Shown here piece after piece: positions 25,515-33,430 of a DNA stretch of 64,000 nucleotides. The notes under the pieces were generated by a model, which saw only the letters and a program-made list of their open reading frames with translations, was not told where the DNA came from and searched no databases. A program made the translations under genes and the position numbers. How positions within the stretch are numbered: the stretch's first letter is position 1; each line of letters begins with the position of its first letter. Source of the stretch: Sphingomonas sp. (GTDB taxonomy: Bacteria > Pseudomonadota > Alphaproteobacteria > Sphingomonadales > Sphingomonadaceae); NCBI RefSeq assembly GCF_003248515.1, contig NZ_QFOB01000001.1:372001-436000 (forward strand), written 5' to 3'.

Positions 25515-26912
25515 TCAGGAAAGACTGCGCACGCCCGGCCGCGTCTTCTTTCCCAGCAGCAATTCGGTGATCGCCCACACCATGGCGTCCGCCCGGTCGG
25601 GCGAACGTCCCGGCCCCTCATAGCCGCCGCCCAGCAGCAGCCCGGCCATCTCATCCTCCAGCGCGGTGAAGGCGCCGACGTGGAATATCCGCCCCCGCGC
25701 GTAGAGCGCCTGTACCGGCTCCGCCCGCGCCACCTTGCCGTGCGCCGCGTGGACGAGCAGCACGGGCAGCGTCTCCTCCGCCGCGCGCAGCACGCTCTCC
25801 ACCATCGCCCCGCCATTATTCGCCTCGGCGATAATCCGGTCGGCCGACCAGCGCTCCGCCGCCCGCGCCACGGCGGCCGCCCAGCCTTCGGGCGAGGCGC
25901 CCTGGAGGCTGGCATCGTCCAGCACATAGGCGCAGCCATCGTCCCCCAGCCCGGCAACCACGATTCCGCATGCATCGCTCGTGGAACCTGCGCCGGCCGG
26001 CGGGTTCACGCCGATCACGATGCGCGACAAGGGCGGCGCCTCGCGGAGCCGGCACGCCTCGATCGCCGCCCGGCTCCACAATGCGCCTTCTATCTCTTCG
26101 ATCAGTTCGCCATCCAGTTCCTGCCGTCCGAAGCGTGTTCCCGCATAATGCTCGGCCATCGTCGCCAGGAATGCCGGCGCCAGATGCGCCCGATTGTCCT
26201 GCGTACGCCCCCGCGTGATCGCGACCCCCGCCATACCGTTCAGCCGCCGCACCAGCGGCACGGCGCGCGGCGTCGTCGTCGCCACCACGCGCGGATGGGC
26301 CCCCAGGCGGAGCCCCATCGCCATATTGTCCCAGGCTTCCTCCCCGCGTGGCCATTTGCCGATCTCGTCGCACCAGGCGAAATGATGCTGCGGACCACGC
26401 AGGCTTTCGGGCTCGCCAGCCGAAAAGAGCGTGGCCTGCGCGCCATTGTCCCACGTCAGCCGGCGCAGCGAGGATTCCCATGTGATGCGGCCCGGATCAG
26501 GCGCGATTGCCAGCAGTCCGCTCTCGCCCTCGATCATCACGGCGCGCGCCTCCGCCAGCGAAGCACCGACGAGCGCGATTCTTGCCCCGCCATGCATCTC
26601 CGCCTGCATCCGCACCCATTCTGCACCGGCACGGGTCTTGCCGAAGCCACGCCCCGCCAGAATGAGCCAGGTCCGCCAATCGCCTTCGGGGGGCCATTGC
26701 GCGGCGCGCGCCGCATAGTCCCAGCGCCCGATCAGGCCGATCAGTTCGCGCGCCACGCCTCCCAACCGTGCGCGATCCCGCTTATCCAGCGCCGCGATCC
26801 GCTCTGCCACGGAAGCGCCTTCGGGCAATGTCGCCGCCGGATCCTGCACGCCCCCGATGATGTCCAGAATCGCCTGCGTGCGCGTCCAGGGTCCTCCGGG
26901 AAAAGCCGTCAT
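25515..26912 (-). CDS. GTA/phage terminase large subunit
   Basis: A 465-residue DNA-packaging ATPase/nuclease of the GTA orfg2 type. Walker A 'AGRGFGKT' is at residues 86-93, Walker B-like 'HHFAWCDEIGKWP' follows, then an RNase-H-like nuclease half with 'IVIGVNPPAGAGSTSDACG', 'IIAEANNGG' and the last acidic ligand in 'SPDRADAMVWAI'. It appears full-length and uninterrupted. The ATG overlaps the stop of the small-subunit-like gene (ATGA), so the two are translationally coupled. With no capsid, protease or most tail genes nearby, a packaging function is doubtful. Confidence 0.88.
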   Translation of the reverse strand: MTAFPGGPWTRTQAILDIIGGVQDPAATLPEGASVAERIAALDKRDRARLGGVARELIGLIGRWDYAARAAQWPPEGDWRTWLILAGRGFGKTRAGAEWVRMQAEMHGGARIALVGASLAEARAVMIEGESGLLAIAPDPGRITWESSLRRLTWDNGAQATLFSAGEPESLRGPQHHFAWCDEIGKWPRGEEAWDNMAMGLRLGAHPRVVATTTPRAVPLVRRLNGMAGVAITRGRTQDNRAHLAPAFLATMAEHYAGTRFGRQELDGELIEEIEGALWSRAAIEACRLREAPPLSRIVIGVNPPAGAGSTSDACGIVVAGLGDDGCAYVLDDASLQGASPEGWAAAVARAAERWSADRIIAEANNGGAMVESVLRAAEETLPVLLVHAAHGKVARAEPVQALYARGRIFHVGAFTALEDEMAGLLLGGGYEGPGRSPDRADAMVWAITELLLGKKTRPGVRSLS

Positions 26913-27454
26913 CCCGCGCCCCCCAGACGCCGGTTCATCTCCCCGAGCTTCGCGATCAGCGCCGCCTCGGCCTCCGCCAGGCCGATCGGCGCGGGCGCGG
27001 CCTCGCCGGTCACGGCCGAACGATGCTGCTTCAGGAGAGCAAGCGCCAGCGCGTCCGAATATTCGCGCGTCGTGCCAACCTTCTGGCCGCGCTCCCACTT
27101 GTCCTTGCGCACGCCGTTCAGCGCCCGATCCAGCAGGTCTGTTTCCAGCCGCACATAGCCTTCACGCAACGCGGCGCCCCAGGCCGCCCGGAAGGAATCG
27201 GACGCCGCGCGCTTCTTATAGACATTCGCGGGCGACAGGCCCGATGCCCGCGCCGCCGCGCGCACATTCGCCGTCCGGCTCAGCGCCTCCAGAAACATGG
27301 CTTCGCGCCTGGCGGACCATTTCACCGTCCGGGGCACCTGGCTCTTCACGGTGGCACGCCCCCGCTCCGGCCCGTTCGTCTGCGCTTTCCGCGCCGTCAG
27401 GGCGCACGGCTTCGCCGCCGGTCGCGCACCCGCGCTCCGCTTCCCTTCGTCCAT
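26909..27454 (-). CDS. Small terminase-like DNA-binding protein of the GTA relic
   Basis: A 181-residue protein directly upstream of and overlapping TerL. After a basic, low-complexity N terminus of ~40 residues, it has a helix-turn-helix segment ('FLEALSRTANVRAAARASGLSPANVYKKRAAS', about residues 54-85) and a helical C terminus ending 'AALIAKLGEMNRRLGG'. Position and HTH fit the small terminase (GTA orfg1-like) that selects DNA for packaging; sequence similarity to classical TerS is weak, so the name rests largely on context. A candidate SOS-type promoter lies ~105-155 bases upstream. Confidence 0.7.
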   Translation of the reverse strand: MDEGKRSAGARPAAKPCALTARKAQTNGPERGRATVKSQVPRTVKWSARREAMFLEALSRTANVRAAARASGLSPANVYKKRAASDSFRAAWGAALREGYVRLETDLLDRALNGVRKDKWERGQKVGTTREYSDALALALLKQHRSAVTGEAAPAPIGLAEAEAALIAKLGEMNRRLGGAG

Positions 27455-27560
27455 CGCTGTCTCCAGAACCGGAAAGGCATATCGCCCCGGACCGCGCCTC
27501 GAACGGCGGATCCTCGCGGCGCCGGGCCAGGCCGTCGGCGCATTTCTCCAGCGTTCCTTT

Positions 27561-27610
27561 TCCCTAGCCGATCAGCGGCGCGCTGTCAAGCATTTGTTCG
27601 CTATTTGTTC
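27561..27610 (-). promoter_or_regulatory. Promoter with LexA-type box upstream of the GTA relic
   Basis: On the minus strand GAAC-N7-GAAC (27610-27596), the alphaproteobacterial LexA/SOS box pattern, is followed by a consensus -35 TTGACA (27589-27584), a 17-base spacer and a -10-like TAGGGA (27566-27561). Direction is toward the small-terminase-like gene, about 105 bases away. LexA bound here would sit just upstream of the -35. Confidence 0.6.
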
Positions 27611-27671
27611 TAGATCGCGCCTTGACCCGCCCTCACGAGGAGAGCGGGCCTCGGCACGCCGGTCGGCTGGA

Positions 27672-28430
27672 TCAGAAGGCGACGCCGATGGCGGCGACCA
27701 CGCCTGCCTTGGCGACATTCTTGCCCGAGAAATCGACCGCCTCGCCCTTCTTGAAGTCGGTATCGACATAGGCGACCGAGAAGGTCAGGTTCTTCCAGGT
27801 GTAGGCCGCCGTCAGGCTCCAGTCGGTATAGTTCTTCAGGCCCGCCGTCAGGTAGCTGCGGCCCCAGCTCTCGCCCAGATGCGCGGTCAGCGTCACGCCC
27901 GTATTCGGGATGCCGCCCGAAAGCTCGCCATAGGTGTAGAGATTGTCCTCGCGCGCGCTGGAGCACAGGCCGCAGCTCAGCGCGTGCTGCTTCCACGAAT
28001 AATTCAGGCCGACCTTGCCGGTCACCGGGCCGAAGGTGCGCGAAACGTTCGCATAAGGCTCGAAAAAGTCGGTGTTCCCGCTCGGGCCGGGATAGTAATA
28101 ATAGAGCAGGCCGACATCCACGGTCGTCCCGTCGAACGTCTTCTTGTAGCCGCCGTACAGATCGATTTCCTGATCGCTGCCCGCCGCGACATAATCGTCG
28201 ATCGAAGAACCCCAGGTGCCGATGTAGAAGCCGCTCGAATGGCTGATGCCGATCGTGCCCTGGATCGCCGGATTCTTGTCCGTCTGCGAAACGCCGCGGA
28301 AGCGATAGTCGCTGGTCAGTGTCGCGCCGCCGGTGATGGTGAAATCGCTGGCCGGCGCATCCTGCGCCAGCGTCGGCGCCGCAAGGAAGGCAGCCGCCAG
28401 AATCGTGGAGCCGACGAGAATCGAGCGCAT
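27672..28430 (-). CDS. TorF-family putative porin
   Basis: A 252-residue outer membrane beta-barrel protein of the TorF family (about 250 residues is normal). Signal peptide 'MRSILVGSTILAAAFLAAPTLAQ' in two parts ends near residue 23. The family's opening 'FTITGGATLTSDYRFRGVSQT' follows, then alternating amphipathic strands ('GFYIGTWGSSIDDY', 'QEIDLYGGYKKTF') and a C-terminal strand ending in Phe ('VVAAIGVAF'), the barrel-insertion signal. Two Cys ('CGLC') are unusual inside a barrel. Substrate unknown. The 220-base upstream region contains two inverted repeats. Confidence 0.85.
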   Translation of the reverse strand: MRSILVGSTILAAAFLAAPTLAQDAPASDFTITGGATLTSDYRFRGVSQTDKNPAIQGTIGISHSSGFYIGTWGSSIDDYVAAGSDQEIDLYGGYKKTFDGTTVDVGLLYYYYPGPSGNTDFFEPYANVSRTFGPVTGKVGLNYSWKQHALSCGLCSSAREDNLYTYGELSGGIPNTGVTLTAHLGESWGRSYLTAGLKNYTDWSLTAAYTWKNLTFSVAYVDTDFKKGEAVDFSGKNVAKAGVVAAIGVAF

Positions 28431-28545
28431 GGAAATCCCTTTCGTGAGTTTCGTCACGTTCCGCTGCGCGCCGGATGCGTCCTCTCCTCTGCCTCCCAAG
28501 GGAGCGGGGGGACTGCGTTCCGACACAGGGCCATTGGCGCAATAT

Positions 28546-28614
28546 GTTGCTGAGTACAACAAGGGGTGAGGCGAAACTCCTCATTAGTCTCACGGTACGT
28601 TGCGTTTCAGCAAC
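28546..28614. promoter_or_regulatory. Two GTTG...CAAC inverted repeats upstream of the TorF gene
   Basis: GTTGC-N6-GCAAC at 28599-28614 and GTTG-N7-CAAC at 28546-28560 are related imperfect copies about 50 bases apart between the TorF-type porin gene and metC. They could be operator half-pairs for a regulator of the porin. A further short TGAGG/CCTCA hairpin lies between them (28567-28583). No regulator can be named. Confidence 0.35.
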
Positions 28615-28650
28615 AGTCTGGAAATGAACCCGGCCGGTGGGGCGCCTGCG

Positions 28651-29829
28651 TCAGAGCCTCCCCATTCCGGCTTCCAGATCGGCGATCAGATCGTCAGCAT
28701 CCTCCAGCCCGATGTGCAGGCGAATGAAGGCGCCTTCGCCCGTCCAGCGGCGCGCCGTGCGAATGGGGCTCGGGTCGATCGGCAGAGCGAGGCTTTCATA
28801 GCCGCCCCAGGAATAGCCGATGCCGAAATGGCGCAGGCCATCGATGAAGCGTGTGCGCGCCGCATCGGCGGCCTGCTTCAGCGAGAAACTGAACAGGCCG
28901 GAGGAGCCCAGGAAATCGCGTCGCCACAATTCGTGTCCAGGGCAGGAGGGCAAAGCGGGATGCAGCACCACGCCCACTTCGGGCCGCCCCTCCAGCCAGC
29001 GTGCGACCTTGAGCGCGCCGGCCTCGTGCGCGCGCAGGCGCAATTCCATCGTCCGCAGCCCTCTCAGGCACAGAGCCGCATCGTCCGGCGCCACCACCTG
29101 CCCCAATCCCTGGCTGGTCTTGCGCACCGTCTCGAAGAAGCCCGCGCGCGCGGTGGTCGCACCCATCATCAGATCCGAATGGCCGCCGACATATTTGGTA
29201 AGCGCCGTGATCGCGATGTCCACGCCGCATGCGATCGCCGGCAGCATCAGCGATGTCGCCCATGTATTGTCGATCAGCGAGACGATCCCCGCCTCGCGCG
29301 CCCTCGCCGCGATTCCGGGCACGTCCTGAACCTCGAACGTCAGGCTGCCGGGGCTTTCGAGGAAAACCGCCTTCGTCTTCTCTCCGAACAGGGCCGCCAC
29401 CTCGTCGGCGCCCGCCTGCGGATCGTAGAAGCGCGTCGTCACGCCGATCTTCCGCAGGATCCCGTTGCACACGGCGCGCGTCGGCTCATAGGCCGAATCG
29501 ACCATCAGCAATTCGTCGCCCGGGCTCAGCACCGCCAGCAGCGAGGTCGCCACCGCCTGCGCGCCCGAAGAGTGGAGCACCGTTCCCGCCGCACCCGGCT
29601 CCAGTGCGGTCAGCGCCTCCGCCAGCGCCCATTGTGTGGGCGTTCCGCGCCGCCCGTAATATAGGCCGGAATCGGGGTTTCGCGCCGATGCACGCAGGTG
29701 GGCGACATCGTCGAACAATATCGTGGACGCCCGCCATACCGGTGGATTGACGATGCCGCGGGTCCATTCCTTGCGCCGTCCCGCGGTCACCAGTCTGGTC
29801 GCGGGGCGATCCTCCGTTCCGTCGCTCAC
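28651..29829 (-). CDS. metC: Cystathionine beta-lyase / Cys-Met metabolism PLP enzyme
   Basis: A 392-residue Cys/Met-metabolism PLP enzyme. The PLP lysine is Lys212 in 'AITALTKYVGGHSD', with 'SSGAQAVATSLLAVLSPGDELL' (phosphate-binding) and 'SLIDNTWATSLMLPA' (Asp187 at the pyridine nitrogen). The sequence 'NPDSGLYYGRRGTPTQWALAEALTALE' is characteristic of the MetC branch, which splits cystathionine to homocysteine, pyruvate and ammonia. It begins with GTG overlapping the sseA stop codon (GTGA), so it is coupled to sseA; both act on sulfur amino acids. Confidence 0.88.
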   Translation of the reverse strand: MSDGTEDRPATRLVTAGRRKEWTRGIVNPPVWRASTILFDDVAHLRASARNPDSGLYYGRRGTPTQWALAEALTALEPGAAGTVLHSSGAQAVATSLLAVLSPGDELLMVDSAYEPTRAVCNGILRKIGVTTRFYDPQAGADEVAALFGEKTKAVFLESPGSLTFEVQDVPGIAARAREAGIVSLIDNTWATSLMLPAIACGVDIAITALTKYVGGHSDLMMGATTARAGFFETVRKTSQGLGQVVAPDDAALCLRGLRTMELRLRAHEAGALKVARWLEGRPEVGVVLHPALPSCPGHELWRRDFLGSSGLFSFSLKQAADAARTRFIDGLRHFGIGYSWGGYESLALPIDPSPIRTARRWTGEGAFIRLHIGLEDADDLIADLEAGMGRL

Positions 29830-30662
29830 GCCACGCTTTCCTTGGGCGTCCCGGGCAGCGCTCCCCACTCGCTCCAGGATCCGTCATACAGCGCCCAGTC
29901 GGCCTTGCCCGTCAGCGCCAGCCCAAAGAGCAGGATGGATGCCGTGATGCCCGAGCCGCATGTCGTCACCACCGGCCGTTCCAAATCCACGCCGATCGCG
30001 CGATATTCCTCGGCGACGGCGCCCGGCGCCTTCCAGTTTCCATCCGCCTCGAACAGGCGGCCATAAGGCAGGTTGGCGGCGCCGGGCATGTGGCCCGATG
30101 CCACGCCCGGCCGCGGATCCAGCTCGGCTCCGCTGAACCGCGCCGCCGATCGCGCATCCACGATCTGCGCGCCCTCGTCCGCGTCCAGCATCGCCGTCAC
30201 CTGCGCGACGTTGCGCGCCAGAGCCGGCATGAACCGCGCCTTCGCGTCGCCGCCACCCGGCTCCACCACCGGGCCGGTCTCGATCGCCCGCCCCTCCGCC
30301 TTCCAGCGGGCGAACCCGCCATCGAGCAGGGCCACGCGGGTCAGCCCAAACAGACGGAACAGCCACCAGGCGCGCGCGGCCGTCTTGTGCGGGGCCTGAT
30401 CGTAGAGGATCACCGCATCGCCTTCGTTCACGCCCAGCGCGCGAAGCCGCTCCTCGAATTGCGCGGCGGGCGGCGCCATGCTCGGCAGCGGATTGGCCGC
30501 ATCGGCGAGATGCTCGAGATCGAGGAACAGTGCCCCCGGAATATGGCCGGCCTCGAAATCGGCGCGCGCGTCGCGGTCCGGTTCCAGCGCATAATAAGTG
30601 GCGTCGATGATCTTGGCATCGCCGTTCGCGGCGATCCAGGCGGGGGTGACGAGCATGTCCAT
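29826..30662 (-). CDS. sseA: 3-mercaptopyruvate sulfurtransferase
   Basis: A 278-residue tandem rhodanese. The N-terminal domain (1-~135) is catalytically inert; the C-terminal domain carries Cys235 in the loop 'TTCGSGITAS', the CG[ST]GxT form typical of mercaptopyruvate rather than thiosulfate sulfurtransferases. Other family pieces are 'FEAGHIPGALFLDL' and 'ASGHMPGAANLPY'. It transfers sulfur from 3-mercaptopyruvate to thiols or cyanide. First gene of a coupled sseA-metC pair. Start at 'MDMLVTPAW'. Confidence 0.9.
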   Translation of the reverse strand: MDMLVTPAWIAANGDAKIIDATYYALEPDRDARADFEAGHIPGALFLDLEHLADAANPLPSMAPPAAQFEERLRALGVNEGDAVILYDQAPHKTAARAWWLFRLFGLTRVALLDGGFARWKAEGRAIETGPVVEPGGGDAKARFMPALARNVAQVTAMLDADEGAQIVDARSAARFSGAELDPRPGVASGHMPGAANLPYGRLFEADGNWKAPGAVAEEYRAIGVDLERPVVTTCGSGITASILLFGLALTGKADWALYDGSWSEWGALPGTPKESVA

Positions 30663-30755
30663 GGCCCGCACAATAGAAGCTGTGCCGGCGGAGCGCGACC
30701 CGGCTTGATCGCGCGCGTAACCCCTCGTTGACCTATGTCCCCTAGACGATGGGCC

Positions 30756-30890
30756 ATGAAGTCCCGGCATCTTGCCCGCGCCACGGCTCTGGCCCTCTTC
30801 GCCCTCCTGGTCTGCGTGGGTGCGCTGGAATTGCCCGAGTGGACCAAGCCCCTGCCATGCCGGCGCGTGGGAGATCGAATGATCTGCTGA
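30756..30890 (+). CDS. Possible 44-residue membrane or secreted small protein
   Basis: A short open frame, ATG to TGA, encoding 44 residues: a basic start (MKSRHLARAT), one hydrophobic segment (about 11-24, 'LALFALLVCVGAL') and a polar tail with two cysteines ('PCRRVGDRMIC'). The pattern resembles a signal-anchored peptide. It occupies the otherwise empty 270 bases between sseA (divergent) and queF. No Shine-Dalgarno sequence is clear. I do not recognise a family; it may be spurious. Confidence 0.35.
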   Translation: MKSRHLARATALALFALLVCVGALELPEWTKPLPCRRVGDRMIC

Positions 30891-30942
30891 CGGCTGCGGC
30901 TCGCCCGATGACGCGCGCGCCGCGATCGCCTACATGGTGGCC

Positions 30943-31389
30943 ATGAGCCTCACCCATCTCGGCCAGTCATCGGCCCTGCCCGCCTCGCCCGAAGCGGCGT
31001 CCCTCGATTATGTCCCCAATCCGCGCACCGGCCGCCCTTATCTCGTCCGCTTCACCGCGCCGGAATTCACCTCGCTCTGCCCGGTCACCGGCCAGCCCGA
31101 TTTCGCGCATCTCGTAATCGATTATGCGCCCGCCACCACGATCGTGGAATCGAAGTCGCTCAAGCTGTTCCTCGGCAGCTTCCGCAATCATGCCGCCTTC
31201 CACGAGGATTGCACGGTCGGCATCGGCGAGCGGCTCTTCGCGGAAATGCAGCCGCTGTGGCTGCGCATCGGCGGCTATTGGTATCCGCGCGGCGGCATCC
31301 CGATCGATGTCTTCTGGCAGTCGGGGCCCGTTCCCGAAGGCCTGTGGCTTCCCGATCAGGGCGTGCCCACCTATCGCGGGCGCGGCTGA
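30943..31389 (+). CDS. queF: NADPH-dependent 7-cyano-7-deazaguanine reductase
   Basis: A 148-residue unimodular QueF (YkvM-type, T-fold) that reduces preQ0 to preQ1, the base that Tgt inserts into tRNA. The catalytic cysteine is Cys46 in 'FTSLCPVTGQPDFA', with Asp53; the NADPH motif 'ESKSLKLFLGSFRNH' and 'HEDCTVGI' follow, and 'GGYWYPRGGIPIDVFWQ' closes the fold. Two in-frame ATGs are possible (30934 and 30943). Queuosine genes tgt and queA are elsewhere in this window; queC, queD and queE are not. Confidence 0.93.
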   Translation: MSLTHLGQSSALPASPEAASLDYVPNPRTGRPYLVRFTAPEFTSLCPVTGQPDFAHLVIDYAPATTIVESKSLKLFLGSFRNHAAFHEDCTVGIGERLFAEMQPLWLRIGGYWYPRGGIPIDVFWQSGPVPEGLWLPDQGVPTYRGRG

Positions 31390-31480
31390 ACCAACCGTCT
31401 TCCCTTCCGTTGGGTTGGGGTACAGTCGAGAACCCACAGCATCGAGCCCAGTCGAGATGCGCCGCCACAGGAATTGCCGC

Positions 31481-31888
31481 ATGAAGCTGCCCCTCCTCAT
31501 CGCCGCCGTGCTCACGGCCTCCCCGCTCGTCGCGCAGACGCCGGATTCGGCGATGCGCTACAGCCGCCAGATGGCCGCGCTTACCGAGATCCAGCGTTAT
31601 GCCGCGCTCCGCCGCGCTATCCAGGATAATGGTCTGTGGTGCCCCCGCGTGACGGCGGCCGCCTTCCAGCAGACGCACAAGAATCTCGCCATGTGGGTCG
31701 CACGCTGCGGCGCCATCACGCCGCCGAAGAAAACGCTCGCCGGCACCATGCCCAGGTCAAGCGAAACCTACGGCGTCTTCATCGGTCCGGACGGCTCCGT
31801 CCAGGCGGGGCAATGCTCGGAAATCGGCAAGGTCAACTGGCCCGCCTGCCGCCGGCTTCCGGCGCCCCCACCCCCGAAAAAGGGCTGA
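31481..31888 (+). CDS. Secreted protein of unknown function
   Basis: A 135-residue protein with a signal peptide ('MKLPLLIAAVLTASPLVAQ', residues 1-19). The mature part is mainly helical at first ('MRYSRQMAALTEIQRYAALRRAIQDNG'), then contains three cysteines ('WCPRV', 'ARCGAI', 'GQCSEI') and ends in a Pro/Lys tail. I do not recognise the family. It lies 91 bases after queF on the same strand and is convergent with another secreted-protein gene across a terminator. Confidence 0.6.
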   Translation: MKLPLLIAAVLTASPLVAQTPDSAMRYSRQMAALTEIQRYAALRRAIQDNGLWCPRVTAAAFQQTHKNLAMWVARCGAITPPKKTLAGTMPRSSETYGVFIGPDGSVQAGQCSEIGKVNWPACRRLPAPPPPKKG

Positions 31889-31912
31889 CCGCCAAGACGC
31901 GAGCCCGGAAAG

Positions 31913-31941
31913 ACCGCCCGGCGTCGCGCCGGCCGGGCGGT
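31913..31941. terminator. Bidirectional terminator between two secreted-protein genes
   Basis: A 10-bp perfect GC-rich stem (31913-31922 with 31932-31941), flanked by AAAG on the left and TTTC on the right, separates two convergent genes and could end transcription from both sides. Confidence 0.65.
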
Positions 31942-31948
31942 TTCAGGC

Positions 31949-32431
31949 TCAGGCGCCCGGCGCCACCGCCACGACGATGCCCGGCTCCTTCGCCTCGCTC
32001 AGATTCAGGTGATAGCTCCCCGGCTTCAGCGGAAAGGTCACGATCTTGCGGATACCGGAGCAGGCCGGCCCATGGCCGTGCGCGGCGGAGTCCACCTCGT
32101 CCATCGTCCGTCGCACCGCGATCCACGCGGCTTGCGAAAGCGCGATGCGATAATCACCCGCCTTCGCCACGGTCCGCAGCCAATGGCCCTCATAGGTTCC
32201 CGGCTTGAAAGGCCGCTCGCCTTTCGCGGCAGAGGATTCGGCCGACTTCATCGTCAGCGCCACGGCCTTGCCGAGCGCCGGCGCGCCGGCCTCCGGTTTT
32301 CCGAAGCTCTCGAAGCCCGGCACGATTTCCGCCCTCACGCACACCGGCTCGGCTCCGGCCGATTGTTCGGGTGCCTGCGCGCATGTCGCGGCAAAGGGCG
32401 CGAGCGCCGCGAAAGCCAGAAGCCGGCTCAT
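31949..32431 (-). CDS. Secreted protein of unknown function
   Basis: A 160-residue protein with a hydrophobic N terminus ('MSRLLAFAALAPFAATCAQA') that could be a signal peptide; a Cys at residue 17 is near a lipobox-like context but the match is poor. The mature part contains 'GTYEGHWLRTVAKAGDYRIALSQAAWIAV' in two strands, and 'FPLKPGSYHLNLSEAKEPGIVVAVAP', a beta-rich pattern. No family recognised. The ATG overlaps the stop codon of the 2OG-oxygenase gene (ATGA), so the two are translationally coupled. Confidence 0.6.
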   Translation of the reverse strand: MSRLLAFAALAPFAATCAQAPEQSAGAEPVCVRAEIVPGFESFGKPEAGAPALGKAVALTMKSAESSAAKGERPFKPGTYEGHWLRTVAKAGDYRIALSQAAWIAVRRTMDEVDSAAHGHGPACSGIRKIVTFPLKPGSYHLNLSEAKEPGIVVAVAPGA

Positions 32432-33375
32432 GCCAGTTTGATCTCGCGCAGCCGTTCGTAGAGATAATCGTGCGCCGTGATCGGCGGATAAAGGTTCGGC
32501 CGGTCCGGGCCAACGCACTGCGGCAGCGTCTCGATCAGATAATCGGGCCGGAAATGGAGGAAGAAGGGCATCGAATAGCGCGCGAAACCGCGCCGTTCGG
32601 GTGCCGGATTCAGCACCCGATGCGTGGTGGAACGCAGCACATTGTTGGTCAGGCGCTGGAGCATGTCGCCCACGTTGATCGCCAGTTCGCCGGGCTTGGG
32701 CTGCACCGGCAGCCAGTCGCCGTTGCGGTCCAGCAGTTCGAGGCCGGCTTCCTCCGCGCCCAGCAGCAGCGTGATCGTGTTGATGTCCTCGTGTGCGCCG
32801 GCGCGAATGCTCGGGCCGTCCGGCCCCATCGGCGGATAATGGAGCAGGCGCAGCACCGAATTGCCATTCTCGATCGTGGCGTCGAAGAAATTGGCGGGCA
32901 GGTTCAGATAGCGCGCGATCGCCGTCAGCAGTCGCCGGCCCGCATCCTCCAGCGCATTGTAGAGCGCCAGCTCCGCCTTGCGAAAACCCTCAATCTCTTC
33001 GGGCCACACATTGTCCGGCATCACCTCGCGCAGCGGATCTCCTGCGGGCAGCTCACGCCCGACATGCCAGAATTCCTTCAGGTCATGCGCCTTGGCGCCC
33101 TTCGCCGTCTCGATCCCGAACGGGATATAACCGCGCTGTCCCCCACCACCGGCATTCGCATATTTGCGCTTCACCTCGTCCGGCAGCGCGAAGAAGGCCT
33201 TCGCCTTCGCATCGGCATCCGCGATGATTTCGGGAGGCACGCCATGATCGGAGACGATCGCGAAGCCGAAACGCTCGAAGGAACCACCCAGCGCCTGCGC
33301 GAATCCGATCGGATCGCGTGCCTCGTCGGCAAGGCTCACGGTGGGAACGGTGGGTTTGTCTAGGGTGGTAGCCAT
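32428..33375 (-). CDS. Isopenicillin N synthase-like 2OG-Fe(II) oxygenase
   Basis: A 315-residue non-haem iron oxygenase of the IPNS-like family. The iron ligands are visible: His195 and Asp197 in 'GAHEDINTITLLL' and His252 in 'STTHRVLNP'; 'RYSMPFF' (266-272) supplies the Arg/Ser that bind 2-oxoglutarate. The N-terminal DIOX domain has 'FERFGFAIVSDHGVP'. Substrate unknown; bacterial members act on amino acids, plant-type hormones or antibiotics. A coupled secreted-protein gene lies downstream. Confidence 0.85.
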   Translation of the reverse strand: MATTLDKPTVPTVSLADEARDPIGFAQALGGSFERFGFAIVSDHGVPPEIIADADAKAKAFFALPDEVKRKYANAGGGGQRGYIPFGIETAKGAKAHDLKEFWHVGRELPAGDPLREVMPDNVWPEEIEGFRKAELALYNALEDAGRRLLTAIARYLNLPANFFDATIENGNSVLRLLHYPPMGPDGPSIRAGAHEDINTITLLLGAEEAGLELLDRNGDWLPVQPKPGELAINVGDMLQRLTNNVLRSTTHRVLNPAPERRGFARYSMPFFLHFRPDYLIETLPQCVGPDRPNLYPPITAHDYLYERLREIKLA

Positions 33376-33430
33376 GGCGCGAATGTAGGCCCGGCCGGTG
33401 CGACCGTCGAGAGCGGCGCGAAGCCCCCGT

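Noticed and set aside
24190..27454. Intact, inducible prophage
   Set aside because: No integrase, attachment sites, capsid, protease, or lysis genes; portal and host-specificity genes are fragments.
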